This document shows positions 21,500 through 40,800 of a stretch of 64,000 bases of DNA, piece after piece; within the stretch, counting starts at the first letter, position 1; every line of letters starts with the position of its first letter. The stretch is from Monodelphis domestica (taxonomy: Eukaryota; Chordata; Mammalia; Didelphimorphia; Didelphidae): the NCBI RefSeq assembly GCF_027887165.1, contig NC_077232.1, forward strand, positions 10,726,257 to 10,790,256, written 5' to 3'. The translations under genes were made by a program, and so were the position numbers. The notes under the pieces are model-generated. The model saw nothing but the letters and a program-made list of their open reading frames with translations, searched no databases and had not been told where the DNA came from.

Positions 21500-21819
21500 G
21501 ATTTTAGTGTGCCTGTGGTCCTAGGGGGAGCTGAAGCCTCGGAATGGGAGGGGACACCGGGTGTCCGCTACAGGGAAATGGGCCAATGGCAGCGTAGCAG
21601 GTTGAGAGCGCTCCAATCGAGGGCTGCCTACTCTTTGTTCCCGCCTCCCGGCCCCTATTCATCACGGGCTGCCCCTCGCCGATAGGCCGGTTCGGCTCCT
21701 TGCTCTTGGACGGCCAATCAGGCTCCTGGGACGGAGGGGGAGCCGGGCCACGTGTCCCTGCACGACGGGGTGGGGAGGGGGAGGGAAAAGCCAGGGTCAA
21801 GGATCAAACCCGGCACAAG
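21500..21819 (+). promoter_or_regulatory. GANAB promoter with three CCAAT boxes
   Basis: CCAAT at 21583-21587, 21613-21617 and 21714-21718 suggests NF-Y control. A CACGTG lies near 21750 and GC-rich stretches lead to the CAAGATGGCGG start region. The whole promoter fits in about 340 bp between the INTS5 poly(A) signal and the GANAB start codon. Confidence 0.6.
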
Positions 21820-30557
<8,738 letters not shown>

Positions 30558-31407
30558 CCTGAGGGTTAACCCTGCTCAAGGGTGGTCCAGAACAACCCCT
30601 CCCTCTGCCCCAGTCACCTTTCCAACCATAGCAGGGCCCAGATGCTCCCTGAAGGATTCACTGGCCATAGGCTGGGCAGGGCCAGGGTGCTTCCCAAGTT
30701 GGGAATTCCTCCTCTACTCCCCCAACCCTTCCCCTCTTTAGGATCCCAGGGCCTTCTCCAGTTTCCTGAGGGGAGCACCCCCTCTCCCTGCGGATGGAGA
30801 CAGTAGGGGACCTGAACTCTTCCTCCCCAGACTCCCCTTTAATGCCTTGATTGGAGGCATCTGGACCCAAGGACGCTGATCCCCATTGTAACCCCGAATC
30901 CCCCTTTCGTTCTCTCCTTTGGCTGAGGGAAGGAAATTGCAGGTGACTCCTCAGCAGCCTTTCTAGTTTTCCCCCACTGTTACACTGGGCCCACCCCCTA
31001 CCCTGGTGGGGGATGAGTGGGGAGAAGAAGATTGTTGGGGAGGCCCTCCCTCCTTCTCCCAGCTCCTCCTCTAGCCAGAGCTGCTGAAGTTCCTGGAGGG
31101 GCAGTCCATCTCCTCTGCCCTTTGAAGGACAGAGAAGCCTCCATCCTCAGGCAATGGGCTCCCAAAGGCCCCCTTCTGGGGCAGGGCAGTGGGCAGAAGG
31201 ACGAGGACAGAGAAGCCTGACGTCAAGCCCGTCTCACCCAATCACAGTCCCGTGTATTTATTGCTGGCAGAACTGGGGCTGGGGGCAATGGATCATGTAT
31301 GCCCATGGTGGGGGGCTCTGAGCCCTGAGGAGCGGGGGAAGGGGCATCTTGGGGGACGTTTTTTACTTCCCCGCAGCCCAAGCTGGGACAGATTTTGATA
31401 AACGGAA

Positions 31408-31413
31408 AATAAA
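31408..31413 (+). terminator. GANAB polyadenylation signal
   Basis: AATAAA about 850 bp after the stop codon, ending a C-rich 3' UTR (30558 to about 31430). Confidence 0.8.
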
Positions 31414-31439
31414 AAGAACCGAAACTTAAAACGCGTCAG

Positions 31440-32372
31440 TGCAGGGGGCGGGGCCACAGAAAGCTGTCGCGCCTGCTCGCTGAGCATCCTCCGAATTGGG
31501 CCTCCGGCAGAGTACGAGACGAGGGGGGGCGGTGGGGGGACGGAAGGGAGGGTGTCGGGATGGAAAGGCTTTGAGCACCCGGGGCAGGACTGCCCAGCCT
31601 CTTCCCTTTTCTGGGCTTAAGTTTGACTAGCTGGCTATGAGAGGTAACACTGCCACGGTCTGACTACCTCTCGAGGCAGGGCCCACGTGACCGTCCCAGG
31701 CGCCTTTTCCGGGCCGGAGGTGACGTTACGGGTGCCGGGGTTCCCGGAAGTGAGGGGCGCGGGAAATCTGAGGGGGTGGGACCGAAAAGATAGTTGCGCC
31801 GGAAGTTAGGGGTGGGTGGAGAAAGTGACCGGAAGTGAACACTTGCAGACCGGCCAGGAAAGAGAGGGAAGAGGGAGGAGGTGCCAACCCTTCATCCCGG
31901 ACCCAGTGGCGGGTAAGGCCGGTGGTTTGCAACCAGAAACGGTGTCCTCCGCCCCTGGGCCTTCCTGTCAAATCTCCCTGTGGTACAGCTGAGGCGCCAG
32001 CGCCTCCCCCATTACCCCTCAGATCCTAGCGGGGCCCACTCTGCCTCTTTCCCCTCCCCACTCCCTTGCAGCTATCCGCGGCGGCCGCTTTGCCCATCCT
32101 CCCTCCCAACTGCCCCTTCTTTCCCCATTCTGCCCCCCGCCCCAAACCCCCTAGGCCTTGTTCCCCTCTCTAGCTCTCTCCTCTACCCTGCAGCCCCCAG
32201 CCACGGCCGCTCTGCCCCTTCTCTCCCTCTCAGGCCACCCCAGATCCTGGTTCCCCTCTCTCTTCCGTAGCCCCCATTGGCTACTACTCTGCCCGCTCCC
32301 CCAGCTCTGACCCTTCTCTCCCCACTCTCCCCCCAAGCCCGGCCTCCTCTACTCGGGCCCTCAGCCCCGGTC
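31440..32372 (+). promoter_or_regulatory. B3GAT3 promoter and 5' UTR with ETS cluster
   Basis: Three exact CCGGAAGT sites (31744-31751, 31799-31806, 31829-31836) and a TGACGTTA site near 31721 suggest ETS/GABP and ATF/CREB control. The pyrimidine-rich stretch 31930-32370 leads into the start codon and may be 5' UTR, perhaps spliced. Confidence 0.55.
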
Positions 32373-34895
32373 ATGAAGCTGAAGCTGAAGAACGTCTTTC
32401 TCGTCTACTTCTTAGTGTCCCTGAGTGGCCTCCTCTACGCGCTCCTGCAGCTTGGTGAGGAGGGGGCGAGGGAAGTGGGGTTCCTCCCCCTCCTGGCGGC
32501 TTCCAGGATCAGCCTCTCTGCTTCCATGGGACCAAAGGTGGTCGTGGTAGTCCGTGGTGGTTGAGCTTGGTTTCCAGGTTCTTGCAGACTTGAGCCCTTT
32601 AGTGCTCCTGGAGGGAGGATGAGACCAGTCTTGCTGGAGGTGCTGCCCAGGCCTGGGGCTGTGTGGGTCACAGAGGCAGCCTTCAGTTACGAGGTGCTGG
32701 CTGCCTCCCTTAGAGGCCCTCGTTTTTGCAGATGGGGAAACTGATGACTAGAGAAGTTAAGAGGTTGTCCAGGTGGGAAGATAGGGATTGAAAGTGGAGA
32801 GACTCCATCTTTCTGGAAGGTCTGGGCTCTCTTCTCTGTCCTACCCATTGTTCCTCCCTTTCTCCAACCCAGGCCAGCCCTGTGACTGCTCCCCACATCT
32901 TCGGGCAGCGGCAGAACACTTACGAAGGAAAGACTTGAAGATCTCCCAGTTGCAAGCTGAGCTTGGCCGGCCACCTCCTGCCCCTGCCCAGCCCCCTGAA
33001 CCTGAGGCTCTTCCCACCATCTATGTGGTGACTCCTACCTATGCCAGGTACCTGTTTTGTCTGGCAGCTGGAAACCATGTGTTGTGTAGTCAGGGACAGG
33101 CAGTGGGACCAGGGCCGGCCAAAGGCCTCACATCCAACCATAAGAAGAGTAAGAGCCAGAGTGATCACTGAGAACCTTTATGGGAGCGAGGCTTGAAGCC
33201 TCATAGAATCCCTGTATTCCCTCCTTGGGGCCCAGCTCAACTTAGACAGAGAAAGAGGGAACCAAGAGGTCTGTGGAGGTTGGAGTGTTTCTGCACCCAC
33301 GGCTCTCGTTTCCCAGCCAGGGAAACAAGTTGAAAGGCTTGCCCAGGTCCCACTGGTAACAGACATGCGAGGGATGGGCCACATGGGATCCCAAGACCAG
33401 GCTTCTGCTGACTCAGAGCACCGGAGAGCATTCTGTGTTGGAAGGCTCTATCCCGGATCAGTGATGGACGGGTGGTGGCCCATCTCACTGCTCTCTCCTC
33501 CCTTTATCCCTGATCTTTCTTCCCTTCTCAGGCTGGTGCAGAAGGCTGAGCTGATCCGCCTGTCCCAGACCCTGTCCTTGGTACCCAGACTACACTGGGT
33601 GCTGGTGGAGGATGCTGAGGCCCCTACTCCACTGGTCTCGGGTCTGTTGGCAGCCTCTGGCCTCAGATTCACTCACCTGGTAGCCCTCACACCTAAAGGC
33701 CAACGCCTTCGAGAAGGGGAGCCAGGCTGGGTACGGCCCCGGGGTGTGGAGCAGCGAAACCGAGCCTTGGCCTGGCTCCGAGGAAAAGAGGCTGCAGCTG
33801 GTGGGGAAAGGGAGCCGCCCCCTGTAGGGGCTCGTGGGGTCGTGTACTTTGCGGATGATGACAATACCTATAGCCGGGAACTCTTTGAGGAGGTGAGATG
33901 GAGGTGGGAGACAGAGGAGCCGTGTGTGTCGCCAAGGGTGTCAGGTGTGGGGGTGGGGCTGCCTGTGGAAGAAGAGGCGCCTCTGAGGAGGGCGGCTTTG
34001 GTTCATTGCTTTGGAGCCTGTTACTGCCTTGGTAACGCGTCATCTCCATCTGTTTTATCCTCAAGATGAGAGGAACCAGAGGTGTTTCAGTGTGGCCGGT
34101 GGGGCTGGTCGGTGGCCTCCGGTTCGAAGGACCCCAAGTGCAGGGGGGCCAGGTGGTGGGCTTTCACACAGCCTGGGAGCCTGACCGGCCCTTCCCTCTG
34201 GACATGGCTGGCTTCGCTGTATCGCTGTCTCTTCTTCGGTCTCGGCCTGGGGCCCAGTTTGATCCCACAGCCCCCCGGGGCCACCTGGAGAGCAGTCTCC
34301 TCAGCCATCTCATCGACCCCAAGGATCTGGAACCCCGGGCTTCCAACTGCACTCGGGTAAAGGGTCGGGAACTGGGGGGGGCAGGATTAGAAAAGAGAGC
34401 TACTTTCTCAGGCAGAAGCCTGCAGTCACTTGTCATCCGGGGCTCTCAGCACAGGGCTTCCTATTTGAACATCTTAAAGTGAGCACTTTAGAGTCCTGCC
34501 ATCACAGGTCTGGCCATTGAAGAGGAGAGGCACCAAAATGGCAGCCGTGGCATTCAGGGGGGCGGAGAAGCTCTTGTGAAAGTACGCGCTGGGTACCCCA
34601 AAGGAAATCTGCCCTTTTGGTTAGGAGGCCAAGGAAGAGAGCACCTCACGTAGCCTGCATTGAAGGGTTCCGCCTCCCCTCCCCGTCTGACTGGTAGTTG
34701 CAGGAGTCTCATCATCCTTAAGGGCCTCTGCCAGCTCCAGGTGGGCTCTTGGGACTGGCACCGTCTCTGACTAGGGTGGGCCGGTGCCAATTGCAGGTGC
34801 TGGTGTGGCACACGAGAACTGAGAAGCCCAAGATGAAACAGGAAGAGCAGCTGCAAAGACAGGGACGGGGCTCAGACCCCGGCATCGAGGTGTGA
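32373..34895 (+). CDS. B3GAT3: Galactosylgalactosylxylosylprotein 3-beta-glucuronosyltransferase 3
   Basis: Exons 32373-32454, 32873-33047, 33532-33892, 34066-34356 and 34797-34895 give 335 codons plus stop, the human length. It is a type II Golgi protein: short cytosolic MKLKLKN, a membrane anchor (about residues 8-28), then a coiled stem. The GT43 catalytic domain starts near TIYVVTPTY. The DDD metal/UDP motif is at residues 194-196 (YFADDDNTY) and the catalytic base is Glu281 in HLESSLL. An N-glycosylation sequon NCT lies near the C-terminal exon junction. The enzyme adds glucuronate to finish the tetrasaccharide linker of proteoglycans. Confidence 0.98.
32725..32785 (-). mobile_element. 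MIR core fragment
   Basis: TTTGCAGATGGGGAAACTGA with AGAAGTTAAGAGGTTGTCCA, the reverse-complement MIR core, in B3GAT3 intron 1. Confidence 0.6.
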
Positions 34896-35246
34896 CCCGG
34901 GCTGCCGCTGCCATCAGATGACGATGAGACTCCCTGGGATGTAGGTATGCTTCGAAGAGCTGGCTCCCGGGCCTGCCCCTGTGGGCAGTGGCTTCTCCCT
35001 CCCCCCACGTTGTTGCCAGGAAGAGCTTGCCAGAGAGGGCAAGTGGTGGTGTGTCAGCCCAGCCCTGGGTGGGTGGGGAAGACATCCAAGGACAGATGGA
35101 CTCGGCTGGAAGAACAGGGACGTTTGCCCGATGAGTGGTGCTGTTCGGTTTCTCAGTGGGCATGGGCATGCATTTCAGGGCCTGATCAGAAGGGGGCTGA
35201 TGGGTCCCTCCCCACAGTGAGCATGTTCCCCCATTCCTACCTCCAG

Positions 35247-35252
35247 AATAAA
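35247..35252 (+). terminator. B3GAT3 polyadenylation signal
   Basis: AATAAA 352 bp after the stop codon, preceded by CTCCAG. Confidence 0.85.
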
Positions 35253-35486
35253 GTATGTCAATCGTGACTTTCCCTGCCCTGCCCTTCACTCACCGACAAC
35301 ACTCGACACCGGCCTGAAGCCATTCTGAGTCAGGTCAGGACTCAGTTTGGTATTAGGGCCCTATTGAGCCAGGAAAAGATGTGGGAGAAAAAGGCCTGCT
35401 TGCCTTTGTGAGAGGAGAGTTCTCTCCCTTCCCCAAAAAAGAAAGAAAGAAAGGTAGGCAGGAAGGAAAGGGTCAGGTGTCTGAGG

Positions 35487-35492
35487 TTTATT
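35487..35492 (-). terminator. ROM1 polyadenylation signal
   Basis: AATAAA on the minus strand about 375 bp after the ROM1 stop and 235 bp from the opposing B3GAT3 signal. Confidence 0.8.
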
Positions 35493-35867
35493 GGTTTTGT
35501 CCTCATGAAGATTTTGGCCATTTCTCCCTAAGTGACTGGCCAGTCTCTCTTCCCCTCCCCTAGCCTTACTGCCCCGTTCTGGTCCCCCCCCCCCATGGGC
35601 CCTCTCCTCTTCTACCTATGTCAGGGGTCGGGGCTTTGAAATGGATGCTGGGTTTCTTAGACTATCTTTAGCTACTTCTGGGTAACTCCTGTGTTTTCTG
35701 GCTGTCGCCCCTAATCTAGTTCCCCTCCTTTCTTCCCTCACTTTCCCCAAGACCCTGCTGTTGCCCCTTATTCCTTCCCCTCTGGAGCAGTGTGGCTCAG
35801 CATGGGCACTGCAGGGAGAAGCCTCTCCTTTTGGCCTCCCCTTTCCCCGCTTCCCTTTGCTGGGGTG

Positions 35868-37220
35868 CTACTCTTCTGGCAGGACCTCCTCAGCCGGGGC
35901 CTCCGGCGGAACCTCCTCTGGCACAGGTCTCTGAGCACAGAGTCCTTGATGGAAAGCACTTTTCAGCATCTCTTTGAGCCCCCCTGAGAACAGATAGCCT
36001 TGGGTGTCACCCTCCGCGTCTATGGCTCCCCCCAGGCCCTCCAAAGCCGTGTGCAGGTAGCGCAGTCCCAGGAGCACCAACACCTGTGGGGGCAAAGGGA
36101 GAGAAGCAGGCTGGTTTGCTATGCCTCAGAGGCTCGAGGGCCAGGGACCCTCTGGCCTCTGCCCCAGAGAGCAGGGTCTCTTAAACTCCAATGGCTGGCA
36201 GCCCTCAGTCCGGGCTGCCCAGCTCTCGGGCTTACCTGCAGAAGCAAGGTTGCGCCCAGCACAGTGCCCAGGGTGCTGGCTAGTCCCCACAGGTGCGCCA
36301 GCAGCACCCCGTGGCAGCCCTGTTCCCAGAGGTTGAGGCTGCGCTGCCGATAGGCCTGGGGGTTGGAGAGCTGGTTCTGCAGGCAGGGCCGAGGGGCATT
36401 GGGGTTACAGCAGGAGAAAGGGACCCCGTCGATTAGATAGAGACCTTCCACGTTGCTCTGGAGCTGGCTGCCAAAGAAGCAGAGGGGCTTTCTGCCTAGG
36501 GACCCCCAAAGGCTGCTTCTGGGGAAGGCTGGGCCTTTGGGGGGGAGGTTCTGGGTCCCCAGAAAGGGAGGAGGCCTGGGGGAAAGTGGGGGGGGGCAGA
36601 GAGAAGGCCAAGAAGCCGATGATCACTTACTCTATTATGTCCTGGTCGTTGGGGTCCAGATATCGGTTACTGATCCACTGAACGGTGAACCAGTCCTTGT
36701 AGCTGTGCCGCCCACAGCAGTGGTGCCCCAGCTGGAGCTCATCCATTAGCCGCTTAGCGTTGCAGTGCCCTGGCACCTCCGTATCCTTGTAGTGAGCCAA
36801 GGCTGCCCCTAGACCCTCCTCTAGGGCAGCATCCAGGCCCCTGGGCAGTGCCAGGGCCAGACCCACAGCCAGGACCAGGAGACCCCCACCTCCCACCGTC
36901 CCAACCACCAGGGCGGGTCCCAGCACCCCTCGCCAAGGGGGGTATCGGGCCACATCCAAGGACGCCCTGGTGGCTCCAGCCCCCACCACCCCCGTGCCTA
37001 GGGCCGCTGCCCCTGCAGCCAGAGCGGTCTTGGGGAGGGCTGGAAAGGAGCACAAGGGGTCCAGGAAAGGGCTGAGCTGCCACAGCTGAATGAGGAGGTA
37101 GCCACTAGAGATGAGGGTGAGGCCACCAGCCAGTGCCAGCAACCAGGAGAAGAGCCAGAGCCCCTGGGCCAGGCGGATCCGGGCCTGGAGGGGCAGGGAA
37201 AGGGGCAGAATGGCAGCCAT
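35868..37220 (-). CDS. ROM1: Rod outer segment membrane protein 1
   Basis: Three exons on the minus strand (37220-36631, 36467-36236, 36083-35868) give 345 codons plus stop (human 351). It is a tetraspanin of the peripherin-2 family: four membrane helices and a large second lumenal loop with the signature HCCGRHSYKDWF and PFSCC motifs. The short cytosolic tail ends in a Pro/Glu-rich stretch. ROM1 pairs with PRPH2 at the rims of photoreceptor discs. The start MAAILPLSLPLQARIRLAQG matches the human N-terminus after the first residues. The upstream side carries an NRL-type site. The gene stands head to head with EML3. Confidence 0.97.
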
Positions 37221-37885
37221 CTCCCATCTCTGCCCGGGGGAGTGTGGAGGGGCCTGCCAGGGGCCCGGGGCAGGCCAAGGCCGCTGAGTCAGCCTGGCTC
37301 GGCTCAGCGCTGGGCTAATGCCAACCTGACCCCAATACCCCAGGGAGCCACCCCCAGGCCCTAATAACTTGTTGCCCTCCTCTCTCCAACCCCACCCCCC
37401 TTCCCGTCCCGCACAGATTGCCCTGGCCCCGCCCCCTGAGGAGACGGACAGTCCTGTAGCCCCTCCCCGTCTGCCTCCCCCCGCACCCCCCCCCCCGCAC
37501 GCTTTGCCCCAGTCCCTGAGGCGGGGTTGGTTTGGGGGGGTGCTGCCAGGTCCCTTTCCTCGGGTCCCCTCAGAAAGCGGGAGCCAGTGTGCGGGGGCGC
37601 CCCCAGCCGAGCTGTGCGCTCGGCCCCGCCCTCCCTTCCGCCCCGTGGGAGCGCGGCCGCCCGGGCAGGGAGGGGTTACCAGGCGGCCCGGCCCCCCCAG
37701 CGCTTCCTGGCTGCTCCGCGTCCGTCCGGCGGCCGGGCGGGCGTCTGTTTGCCGCGCAGGGCCCGGATTGCTCCCTGGCCCTCGGGAGCCCGAGCGCGCC
37801 CCGACGGGCCCGTGCCCTCCCCGGGCGGGCCATGGCCCTGGCGGCACCTCCGCAGCCTTAGGCGCGGCCGTACCCCGGGGGCAGG
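37221..37885. promoter_or_regulatory. ROM1/EML3 divergent promoter region
   Basis: 665 bp between the two start codons. The ROM1 side (37220-37400) is moderately GC-rich with a MARE-like site and a TAAT core at 37316-37319. The EML3 side (37420-37880) is a CpG-dense GC-rich block without TATA. A C-run lies near 37487-37498. Confidence 0.6.
37283..37293 (-). promoter_or_regulatory. Palindromic MARE/NRL-type site upstream of ROM1
   Basis: GCTGAGTCAGC, a perfect palindrome about the central G/C pair apart from its middle base, matches the NRL response element core (TGCTGAGTCAGCA). It lies 63 bp upstream of the ROM1 start codon. NRL is the rod-specific bZIP activator known for this gene family. 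Confidence 0.65.
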
Positions 37886-40800
37886 ATGGCCGGGGCCGCG
37901 GGCCCGGGTGAGTGCGACCCCGGGAGGCCCGGCAGAGAGGACCGGGTGGGCGTCGGGGCTGAGCCCCGGGTGATGGCCCTCTCTCCCGCCGTAGGTGGGG
38001 GCCAGGCGGGGGCCCCGGACGGCCTGGGGGCCTTGAGCCAAAGGCTGCGGGTCCAGGAGGAGGAGATGGAGCTGGTGAAGGCTGCCCTGGCCGAAGTCCT
38101 GCGGAGACTCCGGCTGAGGGAGGGGAGCCCGCTGGCCCCCGGCGCCCTGCAAGCGGCCGCCTCCGCCTCGATGAGCGCCAGGTATCGGGCTGCCCTCGCA
38201 CCTCCCGCCCCCTCCTCCCCGCCGGCCGCCAGGCTCACCTCTTCGCTGTCTTCTCCAGCAGCCCCGCGGCCCCTCCTGGCCTGCCACCCCCCAGCAGCCC
38301 CTCCTTGGTGAGCCGGGCCACCCAGACGGACGCGGAGCCCGAGGCCAAGCCGACTTGTGGCCCTTTCAGCCTGAGCAATGGGCCCCCGGCCCCCGCGGGG
38401 GGCTGCGACGAGGAGCCGGGGGGTGCCCCGTCCGAAGGCGGGGGCAGCAGCAGCGGGGGCACCAGCTCTCCCGGCCCTCCCGGGGCGCTCCGGCCCTTCC
38501 AGCTCCCTCCGAGGGGAGACACGTGAGTTCCTGGGCCCGGAGGGAGGGGCGGCCTCGGACCCTGCACCCGAGCCTTAACTGCACCTTCCTCCTTGTCCCG
38601 CCCCTCCCTCGGCCCCCACTCCAGGCCTCGGCGGAATTCCTCCTCTTCCTCCTCCCCCTCCGAGCGGCCTCGACAGAAGCTCTCCAGGAAAGCGGCGTCC
38701 TCGGCCAACCTGCTGCTCCGCTCCGAAAGGTGGGCTTCCGCCAGCCTGCAGAGCGCCCCTCCCCCTTTTCTTCCTCCTTCCAGCGACTGTCAGATCTGGG
38801 CCCGCAGGGAGAGAGGAGCCGGCCTGACCCTTCTGAGCCCCAGCCCGGCCCCCTCCCCCTGGGGGCTGCTGCAGCTCCCAGCCCGTCCTCCTCGGCTCCT
38901 TTATTCAGTCCTTCCGCACCCCTGGGAGGCCACGTTTCTGGGCCTGCGCTCGCTACAGTGAGTGCCAGGGCAGTGGGAGCTGTCATGTCCCCAGTCACAG
39001 ATGATGAAACTGAGGCTCGCATGGAGGACTTGGCCAGAGGCACTTTCAAACTGGGATCTTTCAGCCCTGGGGCGCCCCAGCCCCTCTCCTCTGGGGTTCT
39101 TGGCCTGTGGGCCACCAACCTATTTCAGAAAATAGTTTAAAACCCATTTCAGCCAACGAATCCCACGAATTCCACTTTATTCACCTAAAAACAAAAGTCC
39201 AAAAAGGTTGCCAGACTATTGAAGGGATCCACAATGCCAAAAAAAGGCTAAGGACTAGGCCAAGCCTGTCATTTTACACAGGCAGGGGCGGGGGTGGGGG
39301 CAGACAAATCGGCCCCCCTCAAGAAAAAATGTGATTTGAACCTGGGCACTCCCAGCTCACTTCCATCAGGCCCCTCCCTCCCGTCCAATGTGTTAGACTG
39401 GGCAAATGAGGCTACCGGAGGAGGGTGCTCAGGTGCTTCCCACCCCGTCGTGGAGCTGACAAACAGCCCCTCAGCCCATCGCCCTGGCCTGAACAGTTCT
39501 GCCTTTGAGGCCTCAATGTGGTCAGCCGGTCAAAGGGCCCCTGCCCAGCTTGACCCCTTCTACTGGGGCCATCATGGAACCCGCAGGGGAGATGACGGGC
39601 TCTGATCAACCCTCATTTCTCTGGTTCTTTAAACTGCGCTAAGCCCTCCTTCCTGACCACCTGGTAAAGTAGGTAATGCAGAGAGCGTTATTCCCATTTT
39701 TTAGATGTGGAAACTGAGGCAAAGGGTGCTTGGTTGCCCAGCTGGTCGGGTGGCGGCCTTTGAGCGCTTTTAACATGCTGCACTAGAGAGTCTCGGATAG
39801 CCATAGAACTTGCTAGTGTCTGAGGCCGGCTAGTCCTGATGTGGAATAAGGAGAAACAGTTGTGTTTGGAAGGGTGGGAAACTGAGGGAAATCTTGATGG
39901 TCCTGTGCCGTGGGAGCCCCAAACGCAGCACCTTTAGGCCACAGGACGCTTGGTCTCTTGCTCCAGTGCCATCCTCGCATTTCTTTTTGGTTGGGGGAAG
40001 GGAAGCCTCACCCTGCCTTTGAAGGACCCTAAAAATCTCTTGTTTGTGCCGTCAGGAGAGACCTGGGTTTGGATCCTGGCTCAGACACTTAACTTACATG
40101 CTGTGTGAGCCTCTGTTTCCTTATCTGTAAAATGGGGGCAGTCATGCCCAGAGCGGGAAACAGCCTGGAGATCCACGGTTAGCCACTGAGCAAAACCTGA
40201 ATTCAAAGCCTGCCTCTGACTGTTCCTGGATTCCAAGTCGCTGCATCCTCTCAGGGGAAGCTTTAGAGAAGGCACTTATTGGTCCTCCTGGGCACAGGGT
40301 GGTTCCCTGGAAGGCTGGGCAGGGTGGTACCACGGTGGCCAGATCAGTGCTAGATTTGGAGTCAGGAAGACCCGAGTTCAAATTGGCCACAAGGCGTATG
40401 ACCCCAGGCAAGTCACTTCCCCATCTGTGAAGTGGAGGTCACCCCAGCACCAAAGGAGACCCTGTTTGCAAAGGTACTTTGGGAACCCTAAAGTTGTCCA
40501 TCCGCGCCAGCTGCGCTGCTGCTGCTGCTGCTGCTTTCTCGATGCCTCCCAGACTCCTTCCCAAGCCTGGCCTGCTCCCATTCACCTCTTGGCTTCTTTC
40601 GCCCTCTCTGTAGCCGAGGCGGGAAGGACCCCGTCTCCAGCCCCGGAGGACCTGGTTCTCGGAGGAGCAATTATAACCTGGGTGAGGACAGATGTGGGTC
40701 GAAACGGGCATCCTGGGTGGGAGGAGAGAGTGAGCTCTCCATCCGTGAGCGGCTCCCTCGGGAGCTCGAGAAGGGAGCCTCTGGGGCCGTGGAACCCCCT

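Noticed and set aside
36627-38201. A 524-codon minus-strand frame joining ROM1 exon 1 to upstream sequence.
   Set aside because: The part above 37220 is Pro/Gly/Arg-rich translation of a CpG promoter. The family start codon is at 37220 and the rest overlaps the EML3 first exons.
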